Origin: Kiritimatiellota bacterium
GTDB taxonomy: Bacteria > Verrucomicrobiota > Kiritimatiellia > JAAZAB01
DNA length: 64,000 nt
Assembly: GCA_026398415.1 (NCBI GenBank)
Contig: JAPLSY010000078.1
Coordinates: 33,904 to 97,903, forward strand
Direction: 5' to 3'
Positions 28,101 to 37,398 of this stretch are shown piece by piece. Under the pieces are notes generated by a model. The model had not been told where the DNA came from. It ran no database searches and saw nothing but the letters and a program-made list of their open reading frames with translations. Positions within the stretch are counted from its first letter, which is position 1, and every line of letters begins with the position of its first letter. A program made the position numbers and the translations under genes.

Positions 28101-28683
28101 GCCGCTGCGCGGTATGAAGCTGAAGCGACTGATCGCGACCGCAATCCGCATCCGCGATATCACGGTTCTGATGGGCATGCCGCTCAAGGAGTTGAATATC
28201 AGCCGCACCGAGCTGACCGATCTCAGCCCGTTGATGGGCATGGAACTCGAACACCTGAACTTGAGCCAGACGCGGGTGCGAGACCTGACCCCCCTGGTCA
28301 GCATGCCTTTGCGGGAACTGAACTTGAGCAAAACCAATATCCGGGATCTGTCGCCGGTAAGGAATATTGCCCTGGAAATGCTGAACGTGGGCGCCACCCG
28401 GGTTAAGGATTTGGATCCCCTGCAAAACATGCCGTTGAAGTGGCTGGATATCAGCGATACGAACGTGCGCGATCTCTCGCCCCTGCGCGGCGTTCCGCTG
28501 AAATGTTTGAGCCTCTGGAAAACGGCCGTGCGGGATTTGTCGCCCATTCAAAATTCACCCATCGAGGAAATCTGGTTGGATTACAATGCCGATCAGCAAA
28601 TGCCGGTGGAAACGTACCGGGCATTTACAACCGTTCTCCTGCGCATGCCCCAACTGCAAAAGGTCAACGGAAAACGAAAATGA
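25183..28683 (+). CDS. Membrane Ser/Thr protein kinase with 21-residue leucine-rich repeats
   Basis: ATG 25183 starts the kinase consensus (PKIPGYDIL). In-frame TTG 25156 is an alternative. The chain is 1166 aa. The PknB-type kinase domain has a Gly loop LPQGGMSAVFKA (Gly18), Lys38 in VVIKIL, and catalytic HCDIKPDN (132-139). The usual HRD Arg is Cys, so it is a non-RD kinase. DLG (Asp152) stands for DFG, followed by GTPHYISPEQ. A transmembrane helix is at about 343-365. A coiled-coil, Gln/Lys-rich region follows. About 12 leucine-rich repeats of exactly 21 residues (DLSPLxGMPLxxLxISxTxVR) run from about 887 to 1140. Sensing is presumably extracytoplasmic. The gene is divergent from the Tad operon. 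Confidence 0.9.
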   Translation: MDTPKIPGYDILAPLPQGGMSAVFKARQVSLDRVVVIKILPPSMAADGVDIAKFLAEAKITAQLKHPNIVQVYDFGKSPDGIYYFVMEFISGYSVADWIRRKTSLSVKDTLLCAHCVAEALSYAWNTFGIVHCDIKPDNVMIDGDGTVKVADLGLARSVRSVMDKAKFGTGIVVGTPHYISPEQSQGLLELDCRADIYSLGAMLYHCLTGKMPFEGLPLLEIMDCQITDQIPDLVDLQPHASMSVACLIEKMMAKNPANRQKDWPEVIRDMIRARSELLPEGPMSPAGASTMKCCLAREQYLKELDALAHTVPVHKLAESAPAAAPLPYILAQPRQWIKPEWLAAVIMVLALAVPCLLVVNMLVKPKSAAPLQDSPPGFAARLSSSFDPEALDGPKEEALAQHRLEAASQWYRTNPGQYNEAIQKFAMIAVQSKGTHYAQVTEDEIARIREQKRAAMAADMKALHDNVQPLLDRQKWQEAAKLFEQYAGPFKAETEAERKTKVQEWLDRDKGQQAEIDKTVEEQKRQWQGILNDVAACLVDGNPGAALAVVQQATNQAALAANRSDLLTLASMLAEAGRADQRLLDSFRSQKGQEVVVALTNGPERLVVRDVQDDTILVEKIIVVSAGQIGQSKAIRLQDLSLEEKQARLGTNTTPDMSLVYGLMALRDGNWAAAETAWSQAGPFLSVPLMAKLQKRKNRQREEQAQSDFILLLRDAQVETTGLSGKKEELLPGCEVCLAAIYQKKYSPQTAKVLAKSVAGYEEQYGPTEFAKAYAPALAALKQAPVSAADSNETVRAENAPATVRATHPDGAAVRQELLDRNPGLTTFNVSLMTDGEDKIVRAELITANLKDIKPLADLPDLRAVVCTVSRPDEWREPSVKAPLSDLTPLKGLPLREVCVSNTRVKDLSPLTGMLLTKLDLNGTCVTDLSILKGMPLRDLTLSHLNIRDIKPLAGLPLEYLDISYTEVSDLAPLRGMKLKRLIATAIRIRDITVLMGMPLKELNISRTELTDLSPLMGMELEHLNLSQTRVRDLTPLVSMPLRELNLSKTNIRDLSPVRNIALEMLNVGATRVKDLDPLQNMPLKWLDISDTNVRDLSPLRGVPLKCLSLWKTAVRDLSPIQNSPIEEIWLDYNADQQMPVETYRAFTTVLLRMPQLQKVNGKRK

Positions 28684-28714
28684 ATATGAATTTTTTGGAA
28701 AGGCGCGAACGCGA

Positions 28715-30133
28715 ATGAAGTATCTTAGCACACGGGGCGGCGGGCCCGTCTGCAACACTACGTGCAGCATTGCGGGCAGGGCGGCGGTTGATTTTGAAAC
28801 GGCCGTGCTGACCGGATTGGCGCGTGACGGTGGCCTGTTCCTGCCCGCCTCCATTCCCGATGTCCGCGCCGACCTGTCCGCCTGGGCCGGTTTGGATTAC
28901 GGCGCTTTAGCGCTTGAGATTATACGCCACTTTACCGATTTGCCCGCCGACGACCTGCAGAAAATGATCGACGACAGTTATGCCACCTTTCGGCATCCGG
29001 ATGTGACGCCGGTTGTGGCCGTTAACGGCATTCACATACTGGAACTGTTTCATGGACCGACGCTGGCGTTCAAGGATGTGGCCCTGCAATTCCTCGGGCG
29101 CGTGTTCGAGTATTATCTGGCGCATTCGGGCCGACGATTAAACATCCTGGCAGCCACCAGCGGCGATACCGGCAGTGCGGCCATTGCCGGCGTGCGGGGG
29201 CGCTCTGGGCTACGCATTTTTGTGCTCTATCCGCATGGACGGATCAGTCCCGCCCAGGAGCGCCAGATGACCACCGTGCCGGACGACAATGTCTTCTGCC
29301 TGGCCGTGCGCGGCAGTTTCGACGATTGTCAGAGCATCGTTAAAACATTATTTCGCGATCTGCCGTTCCGCGACCGCTATGAACTGGGCGCGGTGAATTC
29401 CATAAACTGGGCGCGCCTGCTGGCCCAGATCGTGTACTATTTTTATGGCACCTTCCGGGTCATGGCGCAAACCGGTGCGCGCGCCGTCCGGATCGCGGTG
29501 CCGACGGGTAATTTCGGCGACATCTTTGCGGGATACCTGGCGACGCGTATGGGATTGCCGGTCAGCCGCCTGATTCTGGCAACGAACGAAAACGATATCC
29601 TGGCCCGTTTTTTTAATACCGGCGTTTATCAGCGCGGAACGGTGCAGGCCACCTTAAGTCCTTCCATGGACATTCAGGTAGCAAGCAATTTCGAGCGCTA
29701 TCTGTATTATCGGGTGAATCGCGATCCCCGGGAAGTTTGTCGGCTGATGGAGGCGTTTGCGCAGTCCGGTCAACTGCGCCTGGATCGGGCGCGAAGCGCC
29801 GGTGTGGACCCGCTCTTTGCGGCCGGAACCTGTGCAACGGCCGATGCGCTGGCAACAATTCGCGAGTTTTACGGACAGCACGGATACCTTCTGGATCCAC
29901 ATAGCGCCGTGGGAGTGCAGGTAGGGCGCCAGTTCCTGAGCCCGGACGAACCCATGCTTGCGCTGGCCACTGCCCACCCGGCCAAATTTGCCGATGCCAT
30001 CCGTCAGGCAACCGGCCAGGATATTGCGCATCATCCCATGCTCGATGCACTTGCCAACCTGCCCCAGCGCCGCACGGTTTTGCCCGCCGATGCCCAGGCT
30101 GTGCGCGCCTTCCTCCGCGAACACATTCCGTGA
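28715..30133 (+). CDS. thrC: Threonine synthase
   Basis: This PLP enzyme converts O-phosphohomoserine to threonine. The start ATG 28715 (AAGG upstream) precedes MKYLSTRGGG, and the product is 472 aa. ARDGGLFLPASIP near 45 and the PLP-lysine motif GPTLAFKDVALQF near 112 are clear. The phosphate-binding loop ATSGDTGSAAIAG is near 149, and VPTGNFGDIFAGY is near 265. The gene is 31 bp after the kinase stop and so probably transcribed with it, although the functions appear unrelated. Confidence 0.95.
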   Translation: MKYLSTRGGGPVCNTTCSIAGRAAVDFETAVLTGLARDGGLFLPASIPDVRADLSAWAGLDYGALALEIIRHFTDLPADDLQKMIDDSYATFRHPDVTPVVAVNGIHILELFHGPTLAFKDVALQFLGRVFEYYLAHSGRRLNILAATSGDTGSAAIAGVRGRSGLRIFVLYPHGRISPAQERQMTTVPDDNVFCLAVRGSFDDCQSIVKTLFRDLPFRDRYELGAVNSINWARLLAQIVYYFYGTFRVMAQTGARAVRIAVPTGNFGDIFAGYLATRMGLPVSRLILATNENDILARFFNTGVYQRGTVQATLSPSMDIQVASNFERYLYYRVNRDPREVCRLMEAFAQSGQLRLDRARSAGVDPLFAAGTCATADALATIREFYGQHGYLLDPHSAVGVQVGRQFLSPDEPMLALATAHPAKFADAIRQATGQDIAHHPMLDALANLPQRRTVLPADAQAVRAFLREHIP

Positions 30134-30204
30134 AGTAGATCAGAGGTCGGTAAGCAGCAGAGATCAGAAAAGTCTGAAGTTACAAGCTGTTCAATCTTCT
30201 CCGG

Positions 30205-30244
30205 GCTGTCGTCTGTCATCCGGCATCTGTCGTCCGTCTTTCGA
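30205..30244. repeat. Heptamer array GCTGTCG/TCTGTCA type
   Basis: GCTGTCG-TCTGTCA-TCCGGCA-TCTGTCG-TCCGTCT runs directly into the 3' end of the convergent GT2 gene, with a 7-bp period. Confidence 0.7.
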
Positions 30245-31714
30245 TCAGCGCCGCAAGGCATGGACCAGAGAGAGTCCGCCGATGAACACAAATCCCAACC
30301 AATAGAGGAGGATGAACGGGATGACCACAAATTTAAGGTTGCTGACCGCGTAGTAAAGCGCGAGCGAGATGTAAAAAATCATCATGATTTCCACCAGGAC
30401 GGTGATGTTGAATCGGCTGCGATAATGTTGCCCCTTCCATGAACTTGCCGGGTGATCGGAAAGATTGAATTTAGGTGTGCGATGGAAGGCGCTTTTTCGG
30501 CCCAGGAGCCCGCTGAAAACCGCCTTGGTGTTAATCACGGAAAGCCCCGTAGCACCGGCCATGAGGATCGGCAGGAAGAGCACCCGGCGTTTCCAGTCGG
30601 GGTAAATTTCGCGCTGGGCACAGATGTAAAATAGCGGATAACTGAAGGCGTTGATGGTAAAGATCGAGGCCACCCAGAAAAACATCGCCGACTGCGGACA
30701 CTGGACCCCGATGAGCATGATCGGGTAGGAGAGCAGGGCGATTAAAAGCAGGGTCGGGAACACCAAGTGGTTGGTCAAATGGACGGTGGCTTCGAACTTC
30801 AGAAGCCACGGGATGGTTTTGTTCCGCCAGATCGCCGGCAGTAGTTTTTTGGCGGTCTGAATGGCGCCCTTGGCCCAGCGATACTGCTGGTTCTTGAGCC
30901 CGTACACTTCGGCCGGAATTTCGGCCGGACAGACGACGTCATTGACATACACGAATTTCCAGCCCGCCAACTGGGCCCGGTAGGAAAGGTCAATATCTTC
31001 GGTCAGGGTGTCAGCCTGCCAATTACCGGCGTCAATAATTGCGGCCTTGCGCCAGATCCCGGCGGTGCCGTTGAAGTTAATGAATATGCCGGAGGAATTG
31101 CGCGCGCCATGTTCCAGGACAAAATGCGCATCCAGCCCGATGGCCTGGCCCCGGGTCAATATGGAATAGCCCGCATTCAGGTGCCCCCAACGGGCTTGCA
31201 CCACCCCGATATTTTCGGAAGAGAAGTAAGGCATCATCTTGCGCAGAAAGTCGCACGGCGGTACAAAGTCGGCGTCAAAAATTGCCAGGAAATCACCATG
31301 GGTCCGGGCGAGGCCATTTTTCAAAGCGCCGGCCTTGAAGCCCTGACGATTTGTGCGATGCAGGTAATGAATATTGATGCCCTGGGACTGGAATTTGACG
31401 GCTAATTTTTTTGCTATTTCCTGGGTCTCGTCGGTGGAATCATCCAGAATCTGGATCTCAAGGCGATCACGGGGATAATCCAACGCGCAGGCGGCTTCGA
31501 TGAGCCGGTTAACAACATATTGTTCGTTAAAAATCGGCAGTTGCACTGTCACCCGTGGCCATTCCGTGTAAACGCAAACTGGTTTTGCCCGGCTGGCGCG
31601 GTTCTTGCGGTAGAGGTAAAGCATCAGATAGGCATGGGCGGAATAAATCGTCAGCACGAGCATAAGCACGGTGTACAGAGTCAACAACAATATATCGGAT
31701 AATGACATATACAA
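30245..31714 (-). CDS. Processive family 2 glycosyltransferase (cellulose/mannan synthase-like)
   Basis: The 489-aa integral membrane protein has an N-terminal helix (DILLLTLYTVLMLVLTIYS). The GT-A domain contains LDDSTDET, FDADFVPP, TEDIDLS and QQYRWAKG, which are the D, DxD, TED and QxxRW signatures of processive synthases. Four or more C-terminal helices follow. Plant CslA mannan synthases and bacterial exopolysaccharide synthases share this layout, so it probably makes a beta-linked polysaccharide from a nucleotide sugar. GDP-mannose from ManC is one option. ATG 31708 is an alternative start. Confidence 0.88.
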   Translation of the reverse strand: MYMSLSDILLLTLYTVLMLVLTIYSAHAYLMLYLYRKNRASRAKPVCVYTEWPRVTVQLPIFNEQYVVNRLIEAACALDYPRDRLEIQILDDSTDETQEIAKKLAVKFQSQGINIHYLHRTNRQGFKAGALKNGLARTHGDFLAIFDADFVPPCDFLRKMMPYFSSENIGVVQARWGHLNAGYSILTRGQAIGLDAHFVLEHGARNSSGIFINFNGTAGIWRKAAIIDAGNWQADTLTEDIDLSYRAQLAGWKFVYVNDVVCPAEIPAEVYGLKNQQYRWAKGAIQTAKKLLPAIWRNKTIPWLLKFEATVHLTNHLVFPTLLLIALLSYPIMLIGVQCPQSAMFFWVASIFTINAFSYPLFYICAQREIYPDWKRRVLFLPILMAGATGLSVINTKAVFSGLLGRKSAFHRTPKFNLSDHPASSWKGQHYRSRFNITVLVEIMMIFYISLALYYAVSNLKFVVIPFILLYWLGFVFIGGLSLVHALRR

Positions 31715-31794
31715 AAAAACTTCTTAATGCTACCGGGCATGGTGGTTATTTCATCTTGTGGTTAAAGGCACGTAAATTAACAGGCCCGCCAGGA

Positions 31795-31830
31795 TTGTCA
31801 ATCATGAATTCCAGGTTAGAACATAGTTCT
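31795..31830 (+). promoter_or_regulatory. Candidate promoter and palindromic operator upstream of the URO-D gene
   Basis: TTGTCA (31795-31800), 16 bp, TAGAAC (31817-31822) resembles a sigma-70 promoter. The perfect palindrome AGAAC-ATA-GTTCT (31818-31830) overlaps the -10. The spacer 31715-31918 holds nothing else recognised. Confidence 0.35.
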
Positions 31831-31918
31831 TGTGAAATATGCGGGCAAATGATATTAAGTCCGCTCGATTTATCGGTCAACAGCCATTGATTATTAACCG
31901 TTCTGCTGGAGGTGCCCC

Positions 31919-33004
31919 ATGAACCATCGTCAGCGTTTTCTGGCCTTTGCCAACTTTGAGCCCGTTGACCGCATCCCCCGCCACGCCAGCTTTATCGACG
32001 ACCTCAGCCAGCGGATCGTGGCAAAGTTTGGAACCGCGGAATTGGAAAAGCACTTTGATATGGATGTTGTACCGGCCTATGGCGCCGGGCTGACCCCGCC
32101 ACCGGGCTTCAAGTCCCCGGATTATTCCGCGTATCATCCCGGCAAGGTGCCTGGCAAGGATGGCTTTTCGATTGATGGCAATGGCTGCGGGCACCAGACC
32201 GCCGGTTTTTATCATTTTACGGAATACATCAGTCCCCTGCGGGACGCGCAGGAATTCGAACAAATCGAAAAGTATCCCATTGCCGGCAATGACGGCTGGT
32301 CCGACGAGGCTATGCGCAAGGCCGGTCAGAAGGCACGTGCCCAAGGCCGACCAGTGGGCATTTTCGTCGGCCATATGTATGAAAACGCCTGGCAGGTGCG
32401 TGGCTACGAGCCGTTCCTTGAGGACTTGCTCGTTCAGCGGGAGTGGGCCGAACTGCTGCTGGAGCGGTTCTGCGAGAACAACCTGCGCGCGGCGGTCGCG
32501 GCCGCCAAGGCCGACTACGACTACATTGCCACGGGTGACGACGTGGCCAATCAGAACGCCATGATGTTTTCCCCGGAGATTTGGCGGACCGTCATGAAGC
32601 CCCGCTGGGCCAAGGTGATTGCCGCTGCCCGGGCCATCAAGCCCGACATTCACGTGTGGTATCATTCCGACGGCAACATCTGGGATATCCTGGACGACAT
32701 CGTAGAGATCGGCATCACCATTCTGAACCCTGTCCAGCCGGAGTGCATGGACCCGGCGGCGATCCGCAAGCGGTTCGGCAAACATCTGGCCTTTGACGGG
32801 TGCGTCGGGACGCAAACCACGTTCCCGTTTGGCACGACGGACGACATGCGGCGGGTTGTACGCCGGCTGGCCGAAAGTTTACAGGCCGAAAATGGCGGGC
32901 TCATGCTTTCGCCCACGCATGTCCTGGAGCCGGAAGTTCCGATCGCCAATATCGAAGCCTTTTTCGAAGAGTGCGACCGTGTTTCGGCCGAAATCTGCGG
33001 CTGA
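31919..33004 (+). CDS. Uroporphyrinogen-decarboxylase-like (COG0407) methyltransferase-family protein
   Basis: The start ATG 31919 follows GGAGG, giving 361 aa. The N-terminus MNHRQRFLAFANFEPVDRIP is the common opening of URO-D superfamily proteins. C-terminal motifs are WYHSDGNIWDILDDIVEIG, LNPVQPECMD, FDGCVGTQTTFPFGTTDD and ANIEAF. These correspond to the H-x-C-G, N-P-x-Q and G-G-i-d-t-q positions of corrinoid methyltransferase relatives, although HxCG is HSDG here. The canonical haem-pathway arginines are not evident, so it is not called hemE. The family often lies near sugar or aromatic catabolism genes in these bacteria. The substrate is unknown. Confidence 0.85.
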   Translation: MNHRQRFLAFANFEPVDRIPRHASFIDDLSQRIVAKFGTAELEKHFDMDVVPAYGAGLTPPPGFKSPDYSAYHPGKVPGKDGFSIDGNGCGHQTAGFYHFTEYISPLRDAQEFEQIEKYPIAGNDGWSDEAMRKAGQKARAQGRPVGIFVGHMYENAWQVRGYEPFLEDLLVQREWAELLLERFCENNLRAAVAAAKADYDYIATGDDVANQNAMMFSPEIWRTVMKPRWAKVIAAARAIKPDIHVWYHSDGNIWDILDDIVEIGITILNPVQPECMDPAAIRKRFGKHLAFDGCVGTQTTFPFGTTDDMRRVVRRLAESLQAENGGLMLSPTHVLEPEVPIANIEAFFEECDRVSAEICG

Positions 33005-33054
33005 GGCAAACGCGCCTGATATCATCAACCGGGCGTAAGCTGATGCCGGTACCT

Positions 33055-34464
33055 TTACCGTCTTGAAGCGGCAAACCGGTTGGGCCGCGGCGAAAAATGG
33101 CGCGTGCCATGCGGCGCATGCGACCGTTGAGCGCCCCGCGGCCCTCTGGGCGGCGGCTGGGCCGCCGCACCGGTGGCGGTGCGGGCGGTCTCAGAATGGT
33201 ACGCGTGTTTCAAATCGGCCGGGACGCTCTTCCGGATCAGGCGTTCGATATCGCGCAGGTAATTGCGCTCCTCGGCACAGCAGAATGAAACCGCGTCGCC
33301 CGCGGCGCCCGCGCGGGCTGTGCGGCCGATGCGGTGCACGTAGATATGCGGTTCATTGGGCAGGTCATAGTTGATCACGTGCGTAATGCCGTCCACGTCA
33401 ATGCCTCGCGCCGCAATGTCCGTAGCGACAAGCACGCGCACTCGTCCCGTTTTGAATCCTGTCATGGCCTGGGTGCGCGCACTCTGGCTCTTGTTGCCAT
33501 GAATCACGGAAGTCTGGATCCCCGCCGAGAGGAGAGTGTCGGCCACCCGGTTGGCAACATGCTTCATCTGCGTGAACACGAGCACCTTGTTGATGCCGGG
33601 GTCCCGCAGGAGCGTGACGAGCAGAATGGGCTTATCCTTCTTATCCACGAACAACACTTTTTGCACAATCTTTTCGACGGCGGGCTGGTCGGGCGTCACG
33701 GTAATGTGCACGGGGTCGTGCACCATGGCCCGTGCAAGCGTGATGACTTCGGACGACAGGGTCGCGGAGAAAAAAAGCGATTGGCGCCGGGCCGGAAGCG
33801 CCGCGATGATCCGGCGCACATCGTGAATGAACCCCATGTCCAGCATGCGATCCGCTTCGTCGAGCACAAACACTTCGATGCCGTCCAGACGCACATGCCG
33901 CTGTTGCATCAGGTCGAGCAGGCGTCCGGGCGTGGCGACGACAATGTCCATGCCGCGGCCCAATGCCGCCACCTGCGGTTGCTGGCCGACCCCGCCGAAG
34001 ATCACGGTGTGCTTGATCGCCAGATGCCGCCCGTAGGCGCGAATGCTCTCGCCGATCTGGGCCGCAAGTTCGCGCGTCGGCGCCAGGATCAGTACGCGCG
34101 GCCGCCCGCGCTGGGACTGCCCCTTGTGTTGGGTAAGATATTGCAGGATCGGCAGGATGAATGCGGCCGTCTTACCCGTGCCCGTCTGAGCGCAGCCGAG
34201 CAGGTCGCGCCCGGCAAGCAGGTGTGGAATGGCCTTGGCCTGAATCGGTGTGGGTGTGATGTAGCCCTCCTCGGCTACCGCGCGTTGGAGCTCCGGCAGA
34301 AGCGTGGTAAAAACAGTCAGTGGCACGGCCGGTCGAATAGGCACGGTCACGGGAGCCGCGTGGGTCTGAGCGGGCACGTGCTTCGGATGCGCCTCTACGG
34401 GCTTAAAGTCGGTCGCTGGTTTATGGTTCGGGACGTGAATAGGACGCGCTTGATTGCTATACAT
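33055..34464 (-). CDS. DEAD-box RNA helicase, RhlE type
   Basis: The start ATG 34464 follows GGAGG, giving 469 aa. After a Pro/His-rich N-terminal linker of about 50 aa come the Q motif ([11 protein letters not shown]), motif [27 protein letters not shown] ([13 protein letters not shown]), SAT, then [19 protein letters not shown] and [10 protein letters not shown]. All motifs are intact. The C-terminal tail is rich in Arg, Pro and His ([15 protein letters not shown]) and probably binds RNA. It acts in ribosome assembly or mRNA turnover. It is divergent from the porin. Confidence 0.95.
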   Translation of the reverse strand: MYSNQARPIHVPNHKPATDFKPVEAHPKHVPAQTHAAPVTVPIRPAVPLTVFTTLLPELQRAVAEEGYITPTPIQAKAIPHLLAGRDLLGCAQTGTGKTAAFILPILQYLTQHKGQSQRGRPRVLILAPTRELAAQIGESIRAYGRHLAIKHTVIFGGVGQQPQVAALGRGMDIVVATPGRLLDLMQQRHVRLDGIEVFVLDEADRMLDMGFIHDVRRIIAALPARRQSLFFSATLSSEVITLARAMVHDPVHITVTPDQPAVEKIVQKVLFVDKKDKPILLVTLLRDPGINKVLVFTQMKHVANRVADTLLSAGIQTSVIHGNKSQSARTQAMTGFKTGRVRVLVATDIAARGIDVDGITHVINYDLPNEPHIYVHRIGRTARAGAAGDAVSFCCAEERNYLRDIERLIRKSVPADLKHAYHSETARTATGAAAQPPPRGPRGAQRSHAPHGTRHFSPRPNRFAASRR

Positions 34465-34652
34465 GGGAACCTCCGGTCCGGACATATTGTTTCTCTGCCT
34501 GCCGGACGCATGGAGGAGAAAGATTCTTGCGGTCGCCCGGCGGAAAAAATAACACGCATGTATCAATCCCGCCTGGTTTCGAACGCATTAAACATCCCGG
34601 ACGGACTGTTGTCAAGCCCGGACTTAAGCTTTGAATAGATTGGAAATAATGG

Positions 34653-34701
34653 TTGACGTCGGCGCGCTCTCCGGATTAAATGCGCAATTATTAAGTGCGC
34701 A
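34653..34701 (+). promoter_or_regulatory. Candidate porin promoter with TGCGCA half-site pair
   Basis: TTGACG (34653-34658), 17 bp, TTAAAT (34676-34681). Directly downstream TGCGCA occurs at 34681-34686 and 34696-34701, a palindromic hexamer repeated at 15-bp spacing, a possible operator. The rest of the divergent spacer 34465-34741 shows nothing else. Confidence 0.4.
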
Positions 34702-34741
34702 TATTGAGCGGTGGATAACCGATAGCAAGGGAGCAAGCATC

Positions 34742-35944
34742 ATGACGCATAAAATCGGATCGGTTCTGGCGGGTATGGCCGTGGCCGGCATGGCGGCAAT
34801 ATCAGTTTCGGCCGTCGAAATCAAAATTCCCGCACCGGGCGACAGCAGCGCGGCGCCGTTGCTGACCCTCAAGGTCTATGGCTATGTCAAACTGGATGCG
34901 GCCTACGACACGCAGAAAACCTCCGCCGGCGATGCATTGTTCTATGTCCTGCCGAAAGTCAACGGTGAAAGCGACAACGAATTTAATATGACCGCCCGGG
35001 AAACCAGGTTAGGACTGGAGTTGACCGGCCCGGATATCGCAAACCTGAAAACCACCGGCAAAATCGAAACGGATTTTTACGGCGGCAATACGGCAAATTC
35101 CCCCAACCTGCGCCTGCGCCTGGCTTATCTGGATGTGGCCATGCCGTCGGGCACGGCGGTGCGCGCCGGTCAGGACTGGGAAACCTTCATGACCGTCATT
35201 CCAAAAACAGTGAACATCGCCATCATGGCCGATGTCGGCGCGCTGGGCCTGCGCCGTCCACAATTCCGTGTAACCCAGGATATCCCGATATATGATAAAA
35301 CGAAACTGGTGGCCAAGGTGGCCGCAGCCCGCACGATTGGCGAGGACATTGATGGCGGCATGCAGGACGACGGTGCCGATTCCGGTTATCCTTCCGTGCA
35401 ATACAACCTTTGCCTGGAAACCCCGCTTTTGACGGCCAAAGCCACCAAGCTCAGCGTGTCCGGCCATTGGGGCAATGAAACGGTGGATTCGACCGTCAGC
35501 AACGTGGTCGTGGATACCGATGTCAAAGATTACATTACCTGGTCGGTGATCGGCAGTCTTTATCTTCCGCTGCACCAGAACGTCGCGCTTCAGGGCACCA
35601 TCTGGCAAGGCGAGAACCTGGATACATATTACGGCGGCATAGGGCAGGGGATTAATAAAACGTTGCAGAAGGGCATCGGCGCCAAGGGCGGCTATGTTCA
35701 GCTCATTACCGATCTGACTGACCGTCTGAACTGGAACCTGGCGTATGGTATTGACAATCCGAATAGCCAGGACTTGAGCAATGGCAACCGCTCGAAAAAC
35801 CAGGCCGTGTTAACCAGCGTCAATTACAAGATCACTTCAGCCGTCACGGCAGCTTTTGAATATTATTACATGACTACTTCCTACAAGGGGCAATCGGCTG
35901 CTTCCGACAACCGCTTCCAGGGCGCGATGATCTATAGGTTCTGA
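34742..35944 (+). CDS. DcaP-like outer-membrane porin
   Basis: The start ATG 34742 follows AAGGGAG. The 400-aa product has a signal peptide (GSVLAGMAVAGMAAISVSA) and a beta-barrel pattern throughout. VYGYVKLDAAYDTQK opens the barrel, and ARETRLGLELTGPD and KIETDFYGG are DcaP-family signatures. The C-terminus MIYRF ends in Phe, the outer-membrane insertion signal. DcaP porins pass negatively charged small molecules. It is divergent from the helicase, and the neighbouring rtcB is convergent. Confidence 0.9.
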   Translation: MTHKIGSVLAGMAVAGMAAISVSAVEIKIPAPGDSSAAPLLTLKVYGYVKLDAAYDTQKTSAGDALFYVLPKVNGESDNEFNMTARETRLGLELTGPDIANLKTTGKIETDFYGGNTANSPNLRLRLAYLDVAMPSGTAVRAGQDWETFMTVIPKTVNIAIMADVGALGLRRPQFRVTQDIPIYDKTKLVAKVAAARTIGEDIDGGMQDDGADSGYPSVQYNLCLETPLLTAKATKLSVSGHWGNETVDSTVSNVVVDTDVKDYITWSVIGSLYLPLHQNVALQGTIWQGENLDTYYGGIGQGINKTLQKGIGAKGGYVQLITDLTDRLNWNLAYGIDNPNSQDLSNGNRSKNQAVLTSVNYKITSAVTAAFEYYYMTTSYKGQSAASDNRFQGAMIYRF

Positions 35945-35955
35945 GCGGAAAAACC

Positions 35956-37398
35956 TCAGCCTTTTATGCAGATTAGCGGCGCCAGTTTGGCGACCTTGCG
36001 CGCCAGGCGCGAACGTTCGGTGACGTCCACCACGTCGCTGACATCCTTGTAAGCACCCGGCGCTTCTTCGGCAACACTGCGCGCGGAAGCGCTGCGGATC
36101 AGGATGTTACGTAATTCCAGGCGCTTGATTACGTCGCGTCCCTGCCATTGCTTGGCGGCCTGGCTCCGGCTCATCCGGCGCCCGGCCCCGTGGCAGGCTG
36201 ATCGAAACGAGAGTGTTTCGTTGGCGTTGATACCCACCAGCACGTAGGACGCCGTGCCCATCGTGCCGCCGATCAGGACGGGTTGCCCGATGGCCCTGAA
36301 CTCCGGCGGCAAGGACGCATGGCCGGGTCCCAGGGCGCGCGTGGCCCCCTTGCGGTGAACAAACAGCTGTTTCACCTGGTCACCAATCCGGTGTTCCTCC
36401 TCCGAGCAGATGTTGTGGGAAACGTCGTACAGCAACGGCAATTCCATTTTGCCGAATACCCGGTTGAAAGTGTCGCGCACTAAACTGGAAATGATCTGCC
36501 GGTTGGCCAGCGCGCAATTAGCGGCTGCGCGCATGGCGCCAAGGTAGGCTTCGCCTTCGCGGGAATGAATCGGCGCGCAGGCCAGTTCGGGATCGGTGAT
36601 CGGAATGCCATGGGTATGGGCCGCTTGCAGCATGAGCCGGGCATATTCCGTGGCCACCTGATGGCCCAACCCGCGCGAGCCGCAATGGATGCTTACGACA
36701 ATTTCGCCTTTGCGCAGGCCGAATGCGGCCGCCGTGGCGGGATCGAACACCTCGACCACTTCCTGCACTTCCAGATAATGATTCCCGGAGCCTAACGTGC
36801 CCATTTCATCCTGCTGACGCTTGCGGGCCTGTTCGGAAATATGCTCCAGCGCCGCATCGGGCATTTCACCATGGTGCTCGATCCGTTCCAAGTCGCGCGG
36901 CAGGCCGAACCCGCGTTGGACTGCCCAGCGCGCGCCTTCGACCAGCATCCGGTCGGTTTCCGGGCGCGTGAGCCGGATGGCGCCCGTACTGCCTACGCCG
37001 GATGGAATGGCATAAAACAGGGCATCCGCCAACTTCTGCTGGCGTGCGCGCACTTCCTCGGCCATGAGGCCGGTCAACATCGTGCGCACGCCGCAGGAAA
37101 TATCGAAGCCCACGCCGCCGGCCGACACCACGCCGCCGGCTTCGGCATCGAAGGCGGCTACGCCGCCAATGGGGAAACCGTACCCCCAGTGCGCGTCCGG
37201 CATGGCGAAAGCCGCCGTTTCGATGCCGGGCAGGGCCGCGATGTTGGTCAGTTGTTCCAGCACCTTGGTATCCATCGCGCGGATCAGCTCCGGCGAGGCA
37301 TACAAAATTGCCGGCGTGCGCATGCGTCCCGTGGGGGGCATGACCCACTGAGTTTCGGATTGCTGTTGGAGGCGGCTGATGTCCATCCGGTTCACCAT
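35956..37398 (-). CDS. rtcB: RNA-splicing ligase RtcB
   Basis: This is a GTP- and Mn-dependent ligase joining 2',3'-cyclic phosphate or 3'-phosphate RNA ends to 5'-OH ends. The 480-aa product has MPDAHWGYGFPIGGVAAFD, then SAGGVGFDISCGVR (metal-site Asp and Cys), GSGNHYLEVQ, SIHCGSRGLGHQV, and SFRSACHGAGRRMSRSQA. The last holds the His that becomes guanylylated. ATG 37386 is an alternative start. No archease or RtcA lies nearby. Antisense to its 5' flank lies a weak heptamer-like trace (GTTCGAT-ATTCGAC). Confidence 0.95.
   Translation of the reverse strand: MVNRMDISRLQQQSETQWVMPPTGRMRTPAILYASPELIRAMDTKVLEQLTNIAALPGIETAAFAMPDAHWGYGFPIGGVAAFDAEAGGVVSAGGVGFDISCGVRTMLTGLMAEEVRARQQKLADALFYAIPSGVGSTGAIRLTRPETDRMLVEGARWAVQRGFGLPRDLERIEHHGEMPDAALEHISEQARKRQQDEMGTLGSGNHYLEVQEVVEVFDPATAAAFGLRKGEIVVSIHCGSRGLGHQVATEYARLMLQAAHTHGIPITDPELACAPIHSREGEAYLGAMRAAANCALANRQIISSLVRDTFNRVFGKMELPLLYDVSHNICSEEEHRIGDQVKQLFVHRKGATRALGPGHASLPPEFRAIGQPVLIGGTMGTASYVLVGINANETLSFRSACHGAGRRMSRSQAAKQWQGRDVIKRLELRNILIRSASARSVAEEAPGAYKDVSDVVDVTERSRLARKVAKLAPLICIKG

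Noticed and set aside
31919..33004. Calling the URO-D protein HemE
   Set aside because: The canonical HemE active-site pattern is not evident, the protein is divergent, and no haem genes are nearby.
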